Of a stretch of DNA of 64,000 nucleotides, positions 12,401-27,526 are shown piece after piece (the first letter of the stretch is position 1; each line of letters begins with the position of its first letter). Under the pieces are notes generated by a model. That model was not told where the DNA came from. It saw only the letters and a program-made list of their open reading frames with translations, and made no database searches. Origin of the DNA: Cymbidium sinense (lineage: Eukaryota; Streptophyta; Magnoliopsida; Asparagales; Orchidaceae); assembly GCA_021442155.1 (NCBI GenBank), contig CM038214.1, forward strand, positions 312,511,001-312,575,000, written 5' to 3'. Position numbers and translations under genes: made by a program.

Positions 12401-15400
12401 AACCCAAAATCCCAAAACCCTAAAGCCTAAACACTAAACCTTAAACCCTAAACCCCAAACCTTAACTTTAAAACCTAAACCCTAAAACACTAAACCCTAA
12501 AACCCTAAAAACTAAATCCTAAACACTATACCCTAACCCTAAACCCTAAACCCAACACCCTAAACCTACAACCCTAATCCCTAGGGTTTAGCCCTAAACT
12601 CTAAAAGCTTAAACCCTAAACCATAAAAACCAAAGAACCTAAACCTAAACTAAATAAAACCTATAAATAAAATAAATTAAAAAAATCTAAACCTAAATAA
12701 AATAAATAAATAAAAACCTAAACTAAAACCTAAACCTAAACCTAAACCTAAAATTAAAAATAAAATAAAATAAACAAATAAAAAAATAAAAACTAAACTA
12801 AAACAAAATAAATAAAAACCTAAACTAAATAATAAAATCAAATAAACCTAAAAAAAAACTTAAACATAAAAAAATCAACCTAAAATAAAATAAAATAAGA
12901 ATAAAATAAAAATCTAAACCCTAAAGCTAAAAGTAAAACTTAAAAATAAATAAAAAATAAAACCTAAACCCTAAACTGAAAAAAATACCTAAACCTAAAA
13001 TAAAAATAAAATAAACCTAAACCTAAACTAAAATAAACAAAACTAAAATAAATAAAACCTAAACCTAAACCTAAACCTAAAGCTAAATGAAATAAAATAA
13101 AATAAACTAAAAATAAAGCTAAACCCAAAAACAAACCTAAAATAAAAACCTAATTCCTAAACTTAAAAAATGTAAAATAAAACCCTAAACCTAAACTTAA
13201 AAATAAAAAAAATAAAACTTAAACCTAAAAATAAAATAAAAATAAAACTAACCTAAAAAAATAAACATAAACCTAAATCTAAACCTAAAAAAATAAACTA
13301 AAATTAAAAACCTAAACTAAAATAAATAAACATAAAATAAATAAACTAAACTAATAAAAATAAAAAATAAACCTAAATAAAAGTATAAAATAAACTAAAT
13401 AAACACAAACCTATCAGTTTCTTTAATTTTTTTTTTCAAACAAAAAACCTAAACCCTAAACCTTAAACACTATATCTTAAACCCTAAACCCTAAAACTAA
13501 CCCTAAATCCTATACCCTAAACCTTAAACCTTAAACTCTAAACCCTAAACCCTAAACACTAAATCCTAAACCCTAAACCCTAAACCCTAAACCCTAAACT
13601 GTAAACCTTAAACCATAACCCCTAAACTATAAACCCTAAACCATAAACCCCTAACACTAACCCTATATTCTAAACCCTAAACCCTAAAGCTTAAAACCTT
13701 GAACCTAAAACCCTAAACTAACCCTAAACCATAAAACCTAAACCATAAAAACCCAAAACCTGAAACCCTAAAGCCTAAAGCCTAAAGCCTAAACCCTAAA
13801 CCCTAATATAACCATAAACCCTAAGCTAACCCAAAACCCCAAATCCTTAAAACCCAAAACCCTAAAGCCTAAACACTAAACTATAAACCCTAAACCTGAA
13901 ACCCTAACCCTAAACCCAAAACCTTAAAACACTAAACCTAAAAACCCTAAAAACTAAACCCTAAACCCTAAATCCTAACCCTAAACTCTAAACCCGAAAC
14001 CATAAACCTACAACCCTAATCCCTAAACCCTAAACCCTAAACTCTAAACCCTAAAACTCTAAACCCTAAACCCCTAAAACCCTAAAGCCTTAACCCTAAA
14101 CCCTAAAACCTACAACCCTAAACCATGAACCCTAAACCCCAAACCCTAAACCATATAAACCTATAAACCTAAACCTAAACTAAATAAAACCTACAAATAA
14201 AATAAATTAAGAAACCTAAACCTAAATAAAATAAATAAATAAAAACCTAAACCTAAAATTAAAAATAAAATAAAATAAAAAATAAAAACTAAACTCAAAC
14301 AAAATAAATTAAAACATAAACTAAACTAAAAAATAAAATAAACTTAAAATAAAACTTAAACATTAAATAAATAAAAAAATCAACCTAAAATAAAATAAAA
14401 TAAGAACTAAATAAATATCTAAACATAAGTAATAAACCTAAAAATTAAACCTACAAATAAATAAAAAATAAAAATTAAACCCTAAATGAAAAAGAACTTA
14501 AACCTCAAATAAAAATTAAATAAATCTAAACCTAAACTAAAATAAATTAAATTAAAATAAATAAAACATAAACTGGAACCTAAAATAAACTAAGCCTAAA
14601 CCTAAAGCTAAACTAAATAAATTAAAATAAACTAAAAATAAACCCAAACCTAAAAATAAATCTAAAAAAAAAACCTAAAACCTAAACCTAAAAAAAAGTT
14701 AAATAAAAACCTAAACCTAAATCAAAAAATAAAAAACAAAACTTAAACCTAAAAATAAAATAAAATTAAAAGCAAACTAAAAAAAAATAAACATAAATCT
14801 ATACCTAATCCTAAAAGATAAACAAAACTAAAAAACCTAAACAAAAATAAATAAAATTAAATAAATAAACTAAACTAAATAAAAAAATTAAACCTAAATA
14901 AAAATATAAAATAAACTAAATAAACTTAAACCTACCAGTTTCTTTAATTTTTTTTTTTAAAAAAACCATAAACCCAAAACTTTAAGAGTAACCCTAAACC
15001 ATATACTAAAAACCCACAACCCTAAGCCCTAAACCCTAAACCCTAAAAAACCCTTAACCCTAAGCATTAAATCCTCAACCCTAAACCCTAAACCTTAAAC
15101 CCTAAACGCTAAATTGTAAACCCTAATTCTAAAACCTTAAACCCTAAGCCCTGACCCTAACCCTAACCCTAAACCATAAGCTGTAAATCGTAAACCCTAA
15201 ACCCTGAAATCCTAAACCTTAAACCCTAAACTAACTTTAAACACTAAACCCTAACTGCTAAAAACCTTAAACCCTAAGCCTAAACCATAAACCCTAAACC
15301 TTAATCTAACCAACTAAAGTAACTATAAACTAAACTAAAATCTTAACCCTAAAGTTTAAAACTAAACTTAAACCTAAAACTAAAGTTTAACCTAAACCCT

Positions 15401-18400
15401 AAACCCTAAAACCTAAAACCCTAAACCCTAAAATCGTAAACCAAAACCCTAAAACCCTAAACCCAAAACCATAAACCCTAACCCTAAACCAAAATTCTAA
15501 AACTAACCCTGAACCCTAAACCTACAACCCTAAACCCTAAACCCTAAACCTTAAACCATAAAACCCTAAATCCAAAACCCTAAACCTTAAAAAAATGAAC
15601 CCTAAATTCAAAACCATAAAACTACAACCCTAGACCCTAAACACTAAACCCTAAACCCCAAACCCTAAACCCTAAACAATAAACCCTAAACCATAAACCT
15701 TAAACCCTAAAAACTTAAAAATCTAAACATAAGCTAAATAAATCCTAAAAATAAAATAAATAAATAAATAAAAACTAAATTAAAATAAAATATATAAAAA
15801 CATGAACAAAGCTAAAAAAAACTTAAAAATAAAAAAACTAAATAAAATTAAAACTAAACGAAGAATAAAAATAAAATAAACATAAAATAAAATAAAATGG
15901 AAACTAAATAGAAACCTAAACCTAAAAACAAAAAAATAAATAATTAATTAAACCTAAACCCTAAACTAAAAAAAAAATCTAAACCTAAAATTAACAAATA
16001 AAATAAACATAAACCTAAGCTAAAATAAACTAAACTAAAACAAATAAAGCTTAAACCCTTAATCTCAAACCCTAAGCCCTAAACCCTAAACCCTAAACCC
16101 TAAACCCAAAACCATAAAACCCTAAACCCTAAACTCTAAACACTAAAACCTACAACCCTAAACCCTAAACCTTAAATTGAAAATAAAAAACCCTAAACCC
16201 TAAACCCTAAAAACCTAAAAACTTAAAAACTTAAAGCTAAACTAAATAAAACCTAAAAATGAAATAAATAAAAAAACCTAAACCTAAATAAAATAAAAAA
16301 ATAAAAATAAAATAAAAACCTAAACTAAAACCTGAACCTAAACCTAAACCTCAACCTAAAAAAAAAACTAAACTAAAAGAAAATAAACAGAAAGCTAAAC
16401 AAAACTAAAAAATAAAATAAACCTAAAAGTAAAACCTAAATGTAAATATAAATAAAATCAAGCTAGAATAAAAACTAAATAAAAACCTAAACCTAAGAAA
16501 TAAACCAAAAAAATATAACCTAAAAATAAAATTAAAAAACTTAAACCTTAAACTAAAAGAAAAATATGTAAACCAAAAATAAATAAATAAAAAACTAAAG
16601 CAAAATTAAAATAAAATAAACCAAAATAAATTAAACCTAAACCTAAAACTAAATTAAACAAAACCTAAACATAAACATAAACTAAATAAAATAAAATAAA
16701 CTAAAAATAATTCTAAACCTAAAAATAAACCTAAAATAAAAACTTATAACCTAAACCTAAAAAAAGTAAAATAAAAACCTAAACCTAAACTTAAAAACAA
16801 AAAATAAAACCTAAACTTAAAAAATAAAATTAAAAAAAAAACTAAACTAAAAAAATAAACATAAACCTAAACGTAACCTAAAAAAATAAACTAAAATAAA
16901 AAACCTAAACTAAAATAAATAAACATAAAATAAATAAACTAAACTAAGTAAAATTGAAAAAAATAAACTTAAAAAAATATAAAATGAACTAAATAAACTA
17001 AATAAACATAAACCTAATAGTTTATTTAATTTAAGAAAAAAAAATCCCTAAACCCTAAACTCTAAACCCTAAACAATAAATCCTAAACCTTAAAATCTAA
17101 ACCCTAAACCCTAAAACTAACCTTAACCTAGAAACACTAAAACTACAACCCTAAAAGACCCTTAACCCTAAAGCTTAAATCATAAACCCTAAACCCTAAA
17201 CCCTAAACACTAAACACTAAATCGTAAATCCTAATCTAAATCAAAACTAAACTTAACTCTAACCTTAACCTAAAACTAATTAAAACCATAAACACTAAAC
17301 CTTAAACCATAAACTAACCCTAAACCCTAAGCTCAACACTATAAACCCTAAACACTAAATCTGAAACCATAAACCCTAAACCTTACTCTAACACTAAACC
17401 CTAACCTCACCCTAAACCATAAACCCTAAAAACTCTAAACCTTAAAGCCTAACACTAAACCCAAAACCCTAAAACCTAAACCTTAACCTTAAACCCTAAA
17501 CCCCTAAACACTAAACCCTAAAACCATAAACTTAAAACCCTAAATCCTAAACCCTAAACCCTAAAACTAACCCTAAACCTTAAACATATAACCTTAAATG
17601 GTAAACCCTAAACCATAAAACCCTAAACCCTAAACCCTATACCCTAAACCCTAAAACCTAAACCCTAAACCCTAAAACCTTCAAACCTAAACCCTAAATC
17701 ATAAAACCTATAACCATAGACACTAAAGCCAAAAGCTTAAACCCTAAACCCTAAACAATAAACTCTAGATCGTAAACCATAAACCCTAAAAACCTAAAAA
17801 CCTAAAAACCTAAACCTGAACTAAATAAAACCTAAATATAAAATAAATAAAAAACCTAAATCTAAATTAAACCTAAACCTAAACCTAAACCTAAACCTAC
17901 AAATAAAAAAAATAAAAACTAAATTAAAATAAAATAAATAAAAACCTAAACTAAACTAAAAAAATAAAATAAACCTAAAAGTAAAAATACCTAAAGAAAT
18001 AAAAACTAAACGTTAAATAAAAAGAAAATAAACCTAAAATAAAATAAAATAAAAATTAAATAAAAATCTATACAAAAAAATAAACCTAAAAATAAAACTT
18101 AAAAATAAATAAAAAATTAAACATAAACCCTAAACTAAAAAAAACCAAAACCTAAAATAAACAAAATAAAATAAACATAAACTTAAATTCAAATAAACAA
18201 AATTAAAATAAATAAAATCAAAACCCTAAACCCTAATCCCTAAACTCTGAAAATCTAAAACCCAAAACCTAAACTAAATAAAACCTAAAAATCAAATAAC
18301 TAAAAAAAAACCTAAACCAAAATAAAATAAAAAAATTAAATAAAATATAAACCAAAACATAAACCTGGTCCTAAACCTAAACATAAAAATAAAATAAAAT

Positions 18401-21400
18401 ATAAAATATAAAATAAAATAAATAAAAACCTAAACTAAATTGAAAAATAAAATAAACCTGAAAATTAAAAACCCAAATAAAATAATACCTAAATAAAAAA
18501 TAAAAATAGAATGAACCAAAAAAATAAAAAATAAAAACTAAATAAAAACCTAAACCCTAAAAAAAAACTTAACCTAAAATAAAAATAAAATAAACTTAAA
18601 CCTAAACTAAAATAAACTAAACAAAAATAAATATAACCTAAACCTAAACCTAAAATAAAATAAACCTAAACTTAAACCTAAATATAATAAAATCAAATAA
18701 AATAAAAATAAACCTAAACCTAAACTAAAAAATAATAACTAAAAAGAAACCTAAAATAAAAACCTAAAACTTAAGCCTAAAAAATAAAATAAAAACCTAA
18801 ACCTAAACCTAAAAATAAAAAATAAAACCTAAACTTAAAAAATAAAATTAAAATAAAACTAAACTAACAATAAACATAAACCTAAACCTAAACCTAAAAA
18901 CTATAATAAAATAAAAAGCCTAAACTAAAATAAATAAACATAAAATAAATAAACTAAACTAAATAAAAAAAATAAACCTAGATAAAAATATGAAATAAAC
19001 TAAATAAATTGAATAAACCTAAATTTACCAGTTTACTTAATTATTTTGAAAAAAAACTATATACCCTAAACACTAAATCGTAAACCCTAAACCCTAATCC
19101 CTTACATACAACCCTAAACTAACAACCCTAAACTCTAACCCTAACCCTAACCTTAAACCCTAAAAACCCTAAACCCTAAAGCCTAAATCATCAACCTTAA
19201 ACCCTAATCTAACTTTAAACCCTAAGTTAACCCTGAACTCCAAACCCCAAAAACTCTAAACCCTTAACCCTAAAGCCTAAACACTAAACCCTAAACCTTA
19301 AACCCTTAATTGTAAACCCTAAACCCTAAAACCTAAACCCTAAAACCTAAACCCTAAACACTAAACCTTAAACCTTAAACCCTAAAACCATAAAACCCTA
19401 AACCCTAAACCCTAAACCTTAAACCCTAAAACCTTCAACCTTAAACCCTAAACCCTAAAACCCAAACCCTAAACCCTAAACCCTAAATTGAAAACCATAA
19501 ACCCTAAACCCTAAAAACCTAAAAAAACTAAAAACCTAAACCTAAACTAAATAAAACCTAAAAATAAAATAAATATAAAAACCTATACTTAAATAAAATA
19601 AAAAATAAAATAAAAGCCTAAACCTAAACATAAAAAAAATAAAATTAAAATAAAAACTAAACTAAAATAATATAAATAAAAACCTAAACTAAAAAAATAA
19701 AGTAAACTTAAAATTAAAACCTAAACGTAAAATATAAATAAAATCAACTTAAAATAAAAACTAATTAAAAACCTAAACCTAAGCAATAAACCTAAAAGTA
19801 AAACCTAAAAATAAATAAAAACTAAAACCTAAACCCTAAACTTAAAAAACATAAACCTAAAACAAACAAAAAAACATAAACCTAAACTAAAATAAACTAA
19901 ACTAAAATAAATAAAACCTAAACCTAAACTTAAAATAAACTAAACCTGAACACAAAACTAAACTAAATAAAAAGAAATAAACTAAAAATAACCTAAACCT
20001 AAAAATAAACATAAAATAAAAACCTAAAACCTAAACCTAAATAAAGTAAAATAAAACCTACACCTAAAAAAAATAAAATAAAACCTAAACCTAAAAAATA
20101 AAATAAAAATAAAACTAAACTAAAAAAAATAAACATAAACCTAGACCTAAACCTAAAAAATAAACCAAAATTAAAAACCTAAACTAAAATAAATAAACAT
20201 AAAATAAACTAAACTAAATAAAAATAAAAAATAAACCTAAATAAAAATTTAAAATAAACTAAACAAACCTACACTTACCGATTTCTTTAATTTTTTTTTT
20301 TTAAAAAACTCTAAACCCTAAACCCTAAACCCTAAACCCTAACCTCTAAATCCTAAACCCTAAAACCTAAACCCTAAACCCTAAACCAAACCCTAAACCT
20401 ACAACCCTAAACCCTAAACCCTTAAAAAACATTAACCCTAAACCTTAAACCCTAAACCCTAAACCCTAAACTAACCCTAAACCCTAAACACTAAACACTA
20501 AATGCTAAACCCTAATCCTTAAATCCTAAACCCTAAATCCTAACCCTAACCTTAACTTTAAACCTAAAATCCTAAACTATAAACCTAAAACCAAAACATT
20601 AAACTAAAATAACCCTAAATCCTAAACCCTAAACACTAAAAACCCTAAACCCTAAAGCCTATACCATAAACTTGAAACATTAATCTAACCCTAAACCATA
20701 ATCTATACCTAAACCCTAAACCCTACAACCTAACACTAAACCCAAAATTGCAAAGCCTAAACCCTAAAACCTAAAACCCTAAACCCTAACCTTAAACCCT
20801 AAACCTTAAAACTAACCCTAAATCCAAAACCTATAACCCTAAACCCCAAACCCTAAAACCCTAAATTCTAAACCTAAAATACCTAAACCCTAAACTTTAA
20901 ACACTAAAACATAAAACCTACAACCCTAGACCCTAAAACTTAAACCCCAAACCATATACCCTAAACCATAAACCATAAACCCTAAACTGTAAACCTTAAA
21001 CCTTAAAAACCTAAAAACCTAAACCTAAACTAAATAAAACCAAAAAATAAAATAAATAAAAAACCTAAACCTAAATAAAATAAAAACCTACACTAAAACC
21101 TAAACCTAAACCTAAACCTAAACCTAAAAATAAAATAAAATAAAAAATAAAAAATAAATTAAAATAAAATAATTGAAAACATAAGCTAAAGTAAAAGAAT
21201 AAAAAAACCTAAAAATAAAAAACCTAAATATAATAAAAATAAAATGTAGAATAAAAACAAAAATAAACCTAAAATAAAATAAAATAATAATTAAATAATA
21301 GCATAAACTTAAAAACTAAACCTAAAAATAAAACTTAAAAATAAATAAAAAATTAAACCTAAACCCTAAACTGAAAAAAAAACCTAAAATTAAAATAAAT

Positions 21401-24034
21401 AAAATAAAATAGACATAAACCTAAACTAAAATAAACTAAACTAAAATAAATAAAACCTAAACTCGAAACCCTAAACCCTAATACCCTCAACCCTAAATCC
21501 TAAATGCTAATCCCTAAACTCTAAACCCTAAACTCTAAAAACTTAAAAACCAAAACCTAAGCTAAAAAAAACTAAAAAATAAAATAAATAAAAAAGCTAA
21601 ACCTAAATAAAATAAAAAAGAAAATAAAATAAAATAAAAAATACCAAATTGACTAAAATAAAATAAATAAAAACATAAACTAAACTAAGAAATAAAATAA
21701 ACCTAAAAATAAGAAACCTAAATAAAATAATACCACAATGTAAAATAAAAATAAAATAAACCTAAAATAAGATAAAATAAAAATTAAATAAAAACCAAAA
21801 CCTAAATAATATAATTAAAAAACCTAAAAATAAATAAAAAAATAAAACATAAACCTTAAAAAAAAACTAAACCTAAAACAAAAATTAAATAGGCCTAAAC
21901 CTAAACGAAAATAAATAAAACATAAACTTAAACCTAAACTTAAACCCAAATAATATAAAATAAAATAAACTAAAAATAAACCTAAACCTAAACTATAAAA
22001 ATAATACCTAAAAATAACACTAAAATAAAAACTGAAAACTTAAACCTAAAAAAATAAAATAAAAACCTAAACTTAAACCTAACCCTAAAAAATAAAATAA
22101 AAATAACACTAAACTAAAAATTAACCTAAACATCAACCTAAACCTAAAAAATAAATTAAAACAAAAAACCTAAACTGAACTAAGTAAAAATAAAACATAA
22201 ACCTAAATAAAAAAATAAAATAAACTAAATAAACTAAAGAAACATAAACCTATCAGTTTATATAATTAAAAAAAAAAACTCTAAACACTGAACCCTATAC
22301 CCTAAACACTGAATCCTAATCCCTAAACCCTGAACCCTAACCCTAACCCAAACCTTAAACCCTAAACCTTAAACTTTAAAAACCCTAAACCCTAAAGCCT
22401 ACCATCAACCTTAAACCTTAATCTAATCCTAAACCCTAAGCTAACCCTAAACCCTAAACCCTAAAACCTTAAACCCTAAATCCTAAACACTAAAGCCTAA
22501 AGCCTAAAGCCTAAACCCTAAACCCTAAACCTTAAACCCTAAACACTAAACCTTAAAACACTAAACCCTAAAACCCTAAAACCCTAAAACCCTAAATCCT
22601 AAACCTTAAAAACCTAAAAGCCTAAAACTAAACTAAATAAAACATAAAAATAAAATAAATAAAAAAAGTATACCTAAATAAAACAAAAGAATTAAAAATA
22701 ATAAAAACCTAAACTAAACTAAAATAAATCAAAAACCTAAACCTAAAAATAAAATAAAATAAAAAATAAAAATAAACTAAAATAAAATAAAAAAAATTTA
22801 AACTAAACTAAAAAAATAAAATGAACCTATGAATAAAAAACCTAAATAAAATAAAAATTAAATGTAAAAAAAAAATAAAATAAACCTAAAATAAAATAAA
22901 ATAAAAACAAAAGAAAAACCTAAACCTAAAAAACTAAACCTAAAAATAAAACATAAAAATAAATAAAAAATAAAACCAAAACCCTAAACTAAAAAAAAAC
23001 CTAAACCTAAAATAAAAATAAAATAAACAAAATAAAATAATCCTAAACCTAAACTAAAATTAAATAAACTGAAATAAATAAAACCTAAACCTAAATCAAA
23101 TCCTAAACTAAATAAAATAAAATAAACCAAAAATAAACCTAAATTGAAACTAAAAAATAAAACCTAAGAATATACCTAAAAATAAAAACCTAAAACCTAA
23201 ACATAAAAAAATAAAATAAAAACATAAACCTAATAAAAAAATAAAAATAAAACTCAAATAAAAAATAAACCTAAACCTAAACCTAAAAAATAAATTAAAA
23301 TAAAAAACCTAAAATAAAATAAATAAACGTAAAATAAAAAAACTAAACTAAATAAAAATAAAAAATAGGAAAACAAAGTAAACTAAAATAAATAAAAAAT
23401 ATACTTAATATATTAATTAAACCTAAACTTGCCAATTTACTTAATTTTAAGATAAAAAAATCTCAAACCCTAAATCCTAAACTATAAACCTACAACCCTA
23501 AACCCTAAATCCTAAAAAACCCTAAACCTAAAACCCTAAATCCTATACCCTAAATCCTAATTAAAAAAATAAAAAAATAAAAAAAGACCCTAACCCTAAA
23601 CCCTAAACCCTAAAACCTTCAACCCAAAACACTAAACCCTAAACCCCAAACCCTAAAACCTAAACTTAAACCAAAACCTAAAAAATATACTAAAATAATA
23701 AACTAAAACTAAAATAAATAAACCTAAAAAAAATAAACAAAACTAAATAAAAATAATAAATAAAAATAAATAAAAATAGAAAATAAAATAAACTAAAATA
23801 AATAAAAAATAAATTAGAAAAACCTAAACCTACCGGTTTACATAATTTTAAAAAACAAAAACCTTAAACCTTAAATCGAAAACCCAAAACCCTAATCCCT
23901 AAGCTTGCAACCTTAAACCTACAACCCTAAACCTTAAACCCTAAATCCTAAACCCTAAAAAAGCCTAAACCATGAACCACATACCCTAAACCTTAAACCC
24001 TAAAAGCATAAACCACAAAACTAAACCTACTTGG
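9498..24034 (+). repeat. Composite telomere-like array, segment 2 (14.5 kb)
   Basis: This is the longest uninterrupted part of the array. Landmark copies lie near 10527, 11940, 13411, 14931, 17012, 19025, 20273, 22249, 23429 and 23829, giving units of about 0.4-2.1 kb. The copies near 11940, 13411, 14931 and 20273 share a TTTCTTTA variant in place of TTTACTTA. That implies local amplification of a subfamily, with three units of about 1.47-1.52 kb in a row. Each unit goes from CCCTAAA-rich to A-rich. No gene or open frame is supported. Confidence 0.85.
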
Positions 24035-24306
24035 AGATCGTGGATATGATGGTGGATCCATTCTTAGAGAGGTTGGGGTGGTTCTGATGGGAACTAGAGA
24101 AACTGAAGAATGATCGATCTGATCTGCTACTTATGGAGCTATCTTTATAGTTTAGATGGTTCAAGCTATCTAGGGTTTTTGATTTTCTCTATGTGTGCTC
24201 ATTTTTTATTTATGTCGTCACTTGTGTCTTAGAAAATTTGGTGTGTTACCTGGTTGATGAAATTAAAAAGAAGAAATGTTAAATTTGAATTTGTTCTCCA
24301 TTAGAA
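22249..24306 (+). repeat. Left copy of a 3.2-3.5 kb segmental duplication
   Basis: This stretch matches 25765-27526 in order. Both begin with a landmark followed by a CTCTAAACAYTGAACC text. Both then have an A-rich phase, a second and third landmark 310-400 bases apart, and a short GRP fragment. Offsets shrink from about 3516 to 3216 bases along the pair, which shows indels after duplication. Confidence 0.65.
24035..24306 (+). pseudogene. GRP fragment copy 3: last codons plus 3' UTR
   Basis: The fragment starts in the late Gly-rich tail (GGAGATCGTGGATATGATGG, reading RGYDGG) and runs through the end of the coding region, the 3' UTR and a short A run. It lacks the NGQNLDGR part found in other copies. 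Copy 4 starts within a few bases of the same point, so these two form a 5'-shortened subfamily that was duplicated together. Confidence 0.8.
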
Positions 24307-27249
24307 AAAACCATAAACCCTAAACCCTAAACTAAAACCTAAACCCTAAACCTAAAACCTAAACCCTAAGCCTTAAACCCTAAACCCAAAACCCTAAAAA
24401 ACTAAAACCTAAATAAAATAAATCTAAACCTAAACGTAAACTAAATAAAATAAAATAAACAAAAAATAAACCTAAACATAAACTACAAAATAAAACCTAA
24501 AAATAAACATAAAATAGAAACCTAAAACTTAAACCTACAAAAATAAAATAAAAACATAAACCTAAACCTAAAAGTAAAAAAATAAACCTACACCTAAAAA
24601 ATAAAAAAAATAAAACTCAACTAAAAAATAAACATAATCCTAAACCTAACCTAAAAAATAAACTAAAATAAAAAGCCTAAACTAAAATAAATAAACTTAA
24701 AATAAATAAACTAAACTAAATAAAAATAAAAATGTAACTAAATAAAAATATAAAAATAAAATAAAATAAAATAAATAAAAAATAAACTACATAAACTAAA
24801 TAAACCTAAACCTACCATTTTATTAAATTTTTAAAAAAACAATAAACCCAAAATCCTAAACCTTAAACCCTAAACCTACAACCCTAAATCAGAAAAAACT
24901 CTAAACCCTAAACCCTAAACCCTAACCCTAAGCCTTAAAGTTTAAAAACCTAAAAACCTAAACCTAAACTAAATAAAACCTACAAATAAAATAAATTAAA
25001 AAACCTAAACTTAAATAAAATAAATAAATAAAAACCTAAACTAAAACTTAAACCAAAACCTAAAAATAAAATAAAATAAAAAATTAAAACTAAAATAAAA
25101 TAAAATAAATAAAAACCTAAACTAAACTAAAAAATAAAATAAACCTAAAAAAACCTAAATAAAATAAAAACTAAGCGTAAGATAAAAATAAAATAAACCT
25201 AAAATAAAATAAAATAAAAACTAAATAAAAATCTAAACCTAAATAATAAACCTAAAAATAAAACTGAAAAATAAATGAAAAATAAAACCTAAACCATAAA
25301 CTAAAAAAGAAAACTAAACCTAAAATAAATAATATAAAGTAAACTTAAACATGAACTAAAATAACTTAAACTAAAATAAATAAAACCTAAACCTAAAACT
25401 AAATTAAACTAAACCTAAACCCTAAACTAAATAAAATAAAATAAACTAAAAACAAACCAAAACCTAAACTAAAAAATAAAACCTAAAAATAAACCTAAAA
25501 TAAAAACACAAACTTAAACCTAAAAGTAAAATAAAACCTAAACATAAACATAAAATAAAAATAAAACCTAAACCTTAAATAAAATAAAATAAAATAAAAC
25601 TAAAAAAATGAACATAAACCTAAACCTAAACCTAAAAAATAAACCAAAACTAAAAACCTAAACTAAAATAAATAAACATAAATAAATAAACTAAACTAGA
25701 TAAGAATATAAAATAAACCTAAATAAAAATATAAAATAAACTAAATAAACTGAATAAACCTAAACCTACCAGTTTACATAATTTTAAAAAAAACTCTAAA
25801 CATTGAACCTTATACTCTAAACACTAAATCCTAAAAACACTAGGCACAAACCCTGACCCTAACCCTAACCACTCTAAACCTGAGCCTAAACCTTAAATCC
25901 TAAAACTCTAAACCACAAAGCCTACCTCAACCTTAAACCCTAATCTAACCCTAAACCCAAGGACCCCAAACCCCCAGACACTCTAAACCCTAAAGCTAAA
26001 CATTGAACCTACACCTAAAACAATAAAACTTAAATAAAACATAAACATAAAATAAATAAATAAAGTCTAAACCTAAATAAAATAAAAAAATCAAAAATAA
26101 TAAAAACCTAAACTAAACTAAAATAAATAAAAAACCTAAACCTAAAAATATATAAAATTAATAATAAAAATAAACTAAAATTAAATAAAAAAACCTAAAC
26201 TAAATTAAAAAATAAAATGAACCTAAGAATAAAAAACCTATATAAAATAAAACTAAAAAATAAAATAAAAATAAAATAAACCTAAAATAAAATAAAATAA
26301 AACTAAATAAAACCTTAAGCTAAAAATAAAACTTAGAAGTAAATAAAAAAATAAAACCTAAACCCTAAACTAAAAATCTCTCAACCTAAAATAAAAAGAA
26401 AATAAACTAAATAAAATAAACCTAAATCTAAACTAAAATAAAATAAACTAAAATAAACAAAAACTAAACATAAACCTAATCCTAAACTAAATAAAATAAA
26501 ATAAACCAAAAATAAACCTAAACAAAAACTAAAAAATAAAACCTAAAATATACCTAAAAAAATAAAACTTAAAACCTAAACATAATAAAATAAAATAAAA
26601 CCTAAACCTAAACCTAAAAATAAACTAAAATAAAAACCTAAAATAAAATAAATAAACCTAAAATAAAATAAACGAAATAAAGAAAAAAAAATAAAGTAAA
26701 CTAAATTAAATAAAAAATATACTAAATATACTAAATAAACCTAAACCTACTAGTTTACTTAATTTTAAGATTAAAAAACCTTAAACCCTAAATCATAAAC
26801 CCTAAATGCTAAATAAAATAAAAAAATAAAAAATAAAAAAACCATAACCCTAAACCCTAAAACCTACATCTCTAAACCCAAAACCCTAAACCCTAATCCC
26901 TAAAACCTAAACCTAAACCTAAACTTAAACCTAAACCTGAACCTAAAAAATAAACCTAAAATAAATAAACAAAACTAAATAAAAATAAGAAAAATCTTAA
27001 ATAAAAAAGAAAATAAAATAAACTAAAATAAATAAAAAATAAACTAAATAAACCTAAACATATTAGTTTACTTAATTTAAAAAAACAAAAACCTTAAACT
27101 TTAAATCCTCAACTGTAAACCCTAAACCTTAAACTTACAACCCTAAACTTATAACCCTAACCCTTAAACCCAAAATCCTAAACCCTAAAACCCTGACCAT
27201 AAACCACATGCTTAAACCTTAAGCGCTAAAAGCATAAACCCTAAAACCC
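24307..27249 (+). repeat. Composite telomere-like array, segment 3
   Basis: Same composition as the earlier segments, with landmarks near 24811, 25765, 26746 and 27060. A small patch at 25840-25990 has CCCTGACC, GAGCC and AAGGACC words, a mild version of the A-to-G pattern seen near 49-52 kb. The part from about 25765 duplicates 22249-24306. Confidence 0.8.
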
Positions 27250-27526
27250 TAAACCCTATTGAGAGATCGGGGATATGATGGTGGATCCTACTACTTGGAG
27301 AGGTTTGGGAATTGGAGAATTAGAAACGATCGATCCGATCTACTCCTTATGGAGCTGTGTCTTTATAGTTTAGACGGTTCTAGTTATTTAGGGTTTTTGA
27401 TTTCCTTTATGTGTGCTCAATTTTTATTTATCTCATCACGTGTGTCTTAAAAAACTTAGTGTGTTATATGGTTGATGAAATCGAAAAGAAGAAATGTTGA
27501 ATTTGAATTTATTCTCCATTAAAAAA
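25765..27526 (+). repeat. Right copy of the 3.2-3.5 kb segmental duplication
   Basis: Collinear with 22249-24306: landmark, telomere-like block, A-rich block, two closely spaced landmarks near 26746 and 27060, then a 5'-shortened GRP fragment. It is somewhat shorter than the left copy. Confidence 0.65.
27250..27526 (+). pseudogene. GRP fragment copy 4: last codons plus 3' UTR
   Basis: The fragment starts at GAGAGATCGGGGATATGATGG, reads RDRGYDGG and then the degraded C-terminus, and continues through the 3' UTR to a short A run. Its extent is the same as copy 3. A 63-codon open frame here begins within this remnant and runs into the UTR, so it is not a gene. Confidence 0.8.
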
